Below, in pieces: positions 63,845 to 64,000 of a stretch of 64,000 nucleotides of DNA (positions are counted from its first letter, which is position 1; every line of letters begins with the position of its first letter). The position numbers were made by a program, and so were the translations under genes. Under the pieces are notes generated by a model. The model saw only the letters and a list, made by a program, of their open reading frames with translations. It had not been told where the DNA came from and did no database searches. This DNA comes from Lysinibacillus sphaericus. Lineage in GTDB: Bacteria; Bacillota; Bacilli; Bacillales_A; Planococcaceae. The stretch is taken from positions 1,364,001 through 1,428,000 of the forward strand of contig NZ_CP015224.1 in the NCBI RefSeq assembly GCF_001629735.1. Reading direction: 5' to 3'.

Positions 63845-64000
63845 TATGGACGATTTAATGAAAGAAAAAGTGAAGTACGATCAAGTAGATTATCCTACTG
63901 AGAATGAAATGTGGAGTAAAATCATCCGTAAACAACAAAATCATAATTTTAAAACTAAAAAACATAGCTATAAACCACAAGTTATATTAACCGTCATTAT
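63837..64000 (+). CDS. Probable anti-sigma factor, 5' part
   Basis: GTG 63837 with GGAGGG upstream opens MSNMDDLMKEKVKYDQVDYP and KIIRKQQNHNFKTKKHSYKP, then a hydrophobic start (QVILTVI) when the window ends. A short cytosolic domain and a coming helix, directly after an ECF gene, indicate a membrane anti-sigma factor. Runs off the window. Confidence 0.7.
   Translation, partial: MSNMDDLMKEKVKYDQVDYPTENEMWSKIIRKQQNHNFKTKKHSYKPQVILTVI

Overview
The window is AT-rich, Gram-positive, endospore-former DNA. The signs are strong AGGAGG ribosome sites, frequent TTG and GTG starts, a gerA-type germinant receptor operon plus a lone Ger(x)C lipoprotein, a YjcZ-type sporulation miniprotein, an S-layer-homology surface protein, FabZ/FabF, OdhAB and XpaC/TelA. 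Together these suggest a Bacillaceae/Planococcaceae chromosome, most likely Lysinibacillus or a close relative. The genus is inferred from gene content, not proven. No rRNA, tRNA, CRISPR array, intact IS element or prophage was found.

Layout. 1-7.5 kb: accessory genes (two immunity-like orphans, an SLH protein, three GNAT acetyltransferases, a serine hydrolase, small membrane proteins). 7.5-13.7 kb: a P-loop kinase-like protein, a lone Ger(x)C protein, a MATE exporter operon, MsrA and Nudix; two homologous ~90-nt terminator-ended non-coding elements flank the MATE operon. 13.8-25.2 kb: a large double-kinase hybrid sensor, an EamA exporter with a divergent Lrp regulator, ArsR-VOC, secreted and lipoproteins, LysE, FabZ, a decayed stretch and a polysaccharide deacetylase. 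26-36.6 kb: Ctp-type protease, CobW GTPase, CAP-domain protein, gerA-type operon, a second MATE, MurG and a GNAT. 37-41.4 kb: a PAS-GGDEF cyclase and an OmpR/HK pair. 41.6-45.8 kb: odhA-odhB. 46-48.9 kb: a lysine riboswitch with terminator, then an SBP-permease-ATPase transporter. 49-57 kb: TelA/XpaC, an acylphosphatase homologue without its catalytic Asn, a globin-MCP-CZB chemoreceptor, a cold-shock gene with a long leader, a 21-bp-period repeat, DUF1232, an HtrA-like protease and a lipoprotein. 57-64 kb: DinB, a leaderless TetR-fabF operon, an amidohydrolase, an ABC-F ATPase, gene remnants including a serine-resolvase fragment, and an ECF sigma/anti-sigma pair cut by the window end.

How genes work together. 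The lysine aptamer assigns a substrate to an otherwise generic amino-acid transporter. The gerA, gerB and gerC genes overlap and should make one receptor. OdhA and OdhB are the E1 and E2 of one complex. TetR probably represses itself and the second fabF. XpaC and TelA are translationally coupled. The most unusual items are the paired small-RNA candidates near 9.5 and 12.0 kb, the cold-shock leader with a terminator-like hairpin, the 21-bp periodic repeat, and the globin/CZB chemoreceptor.
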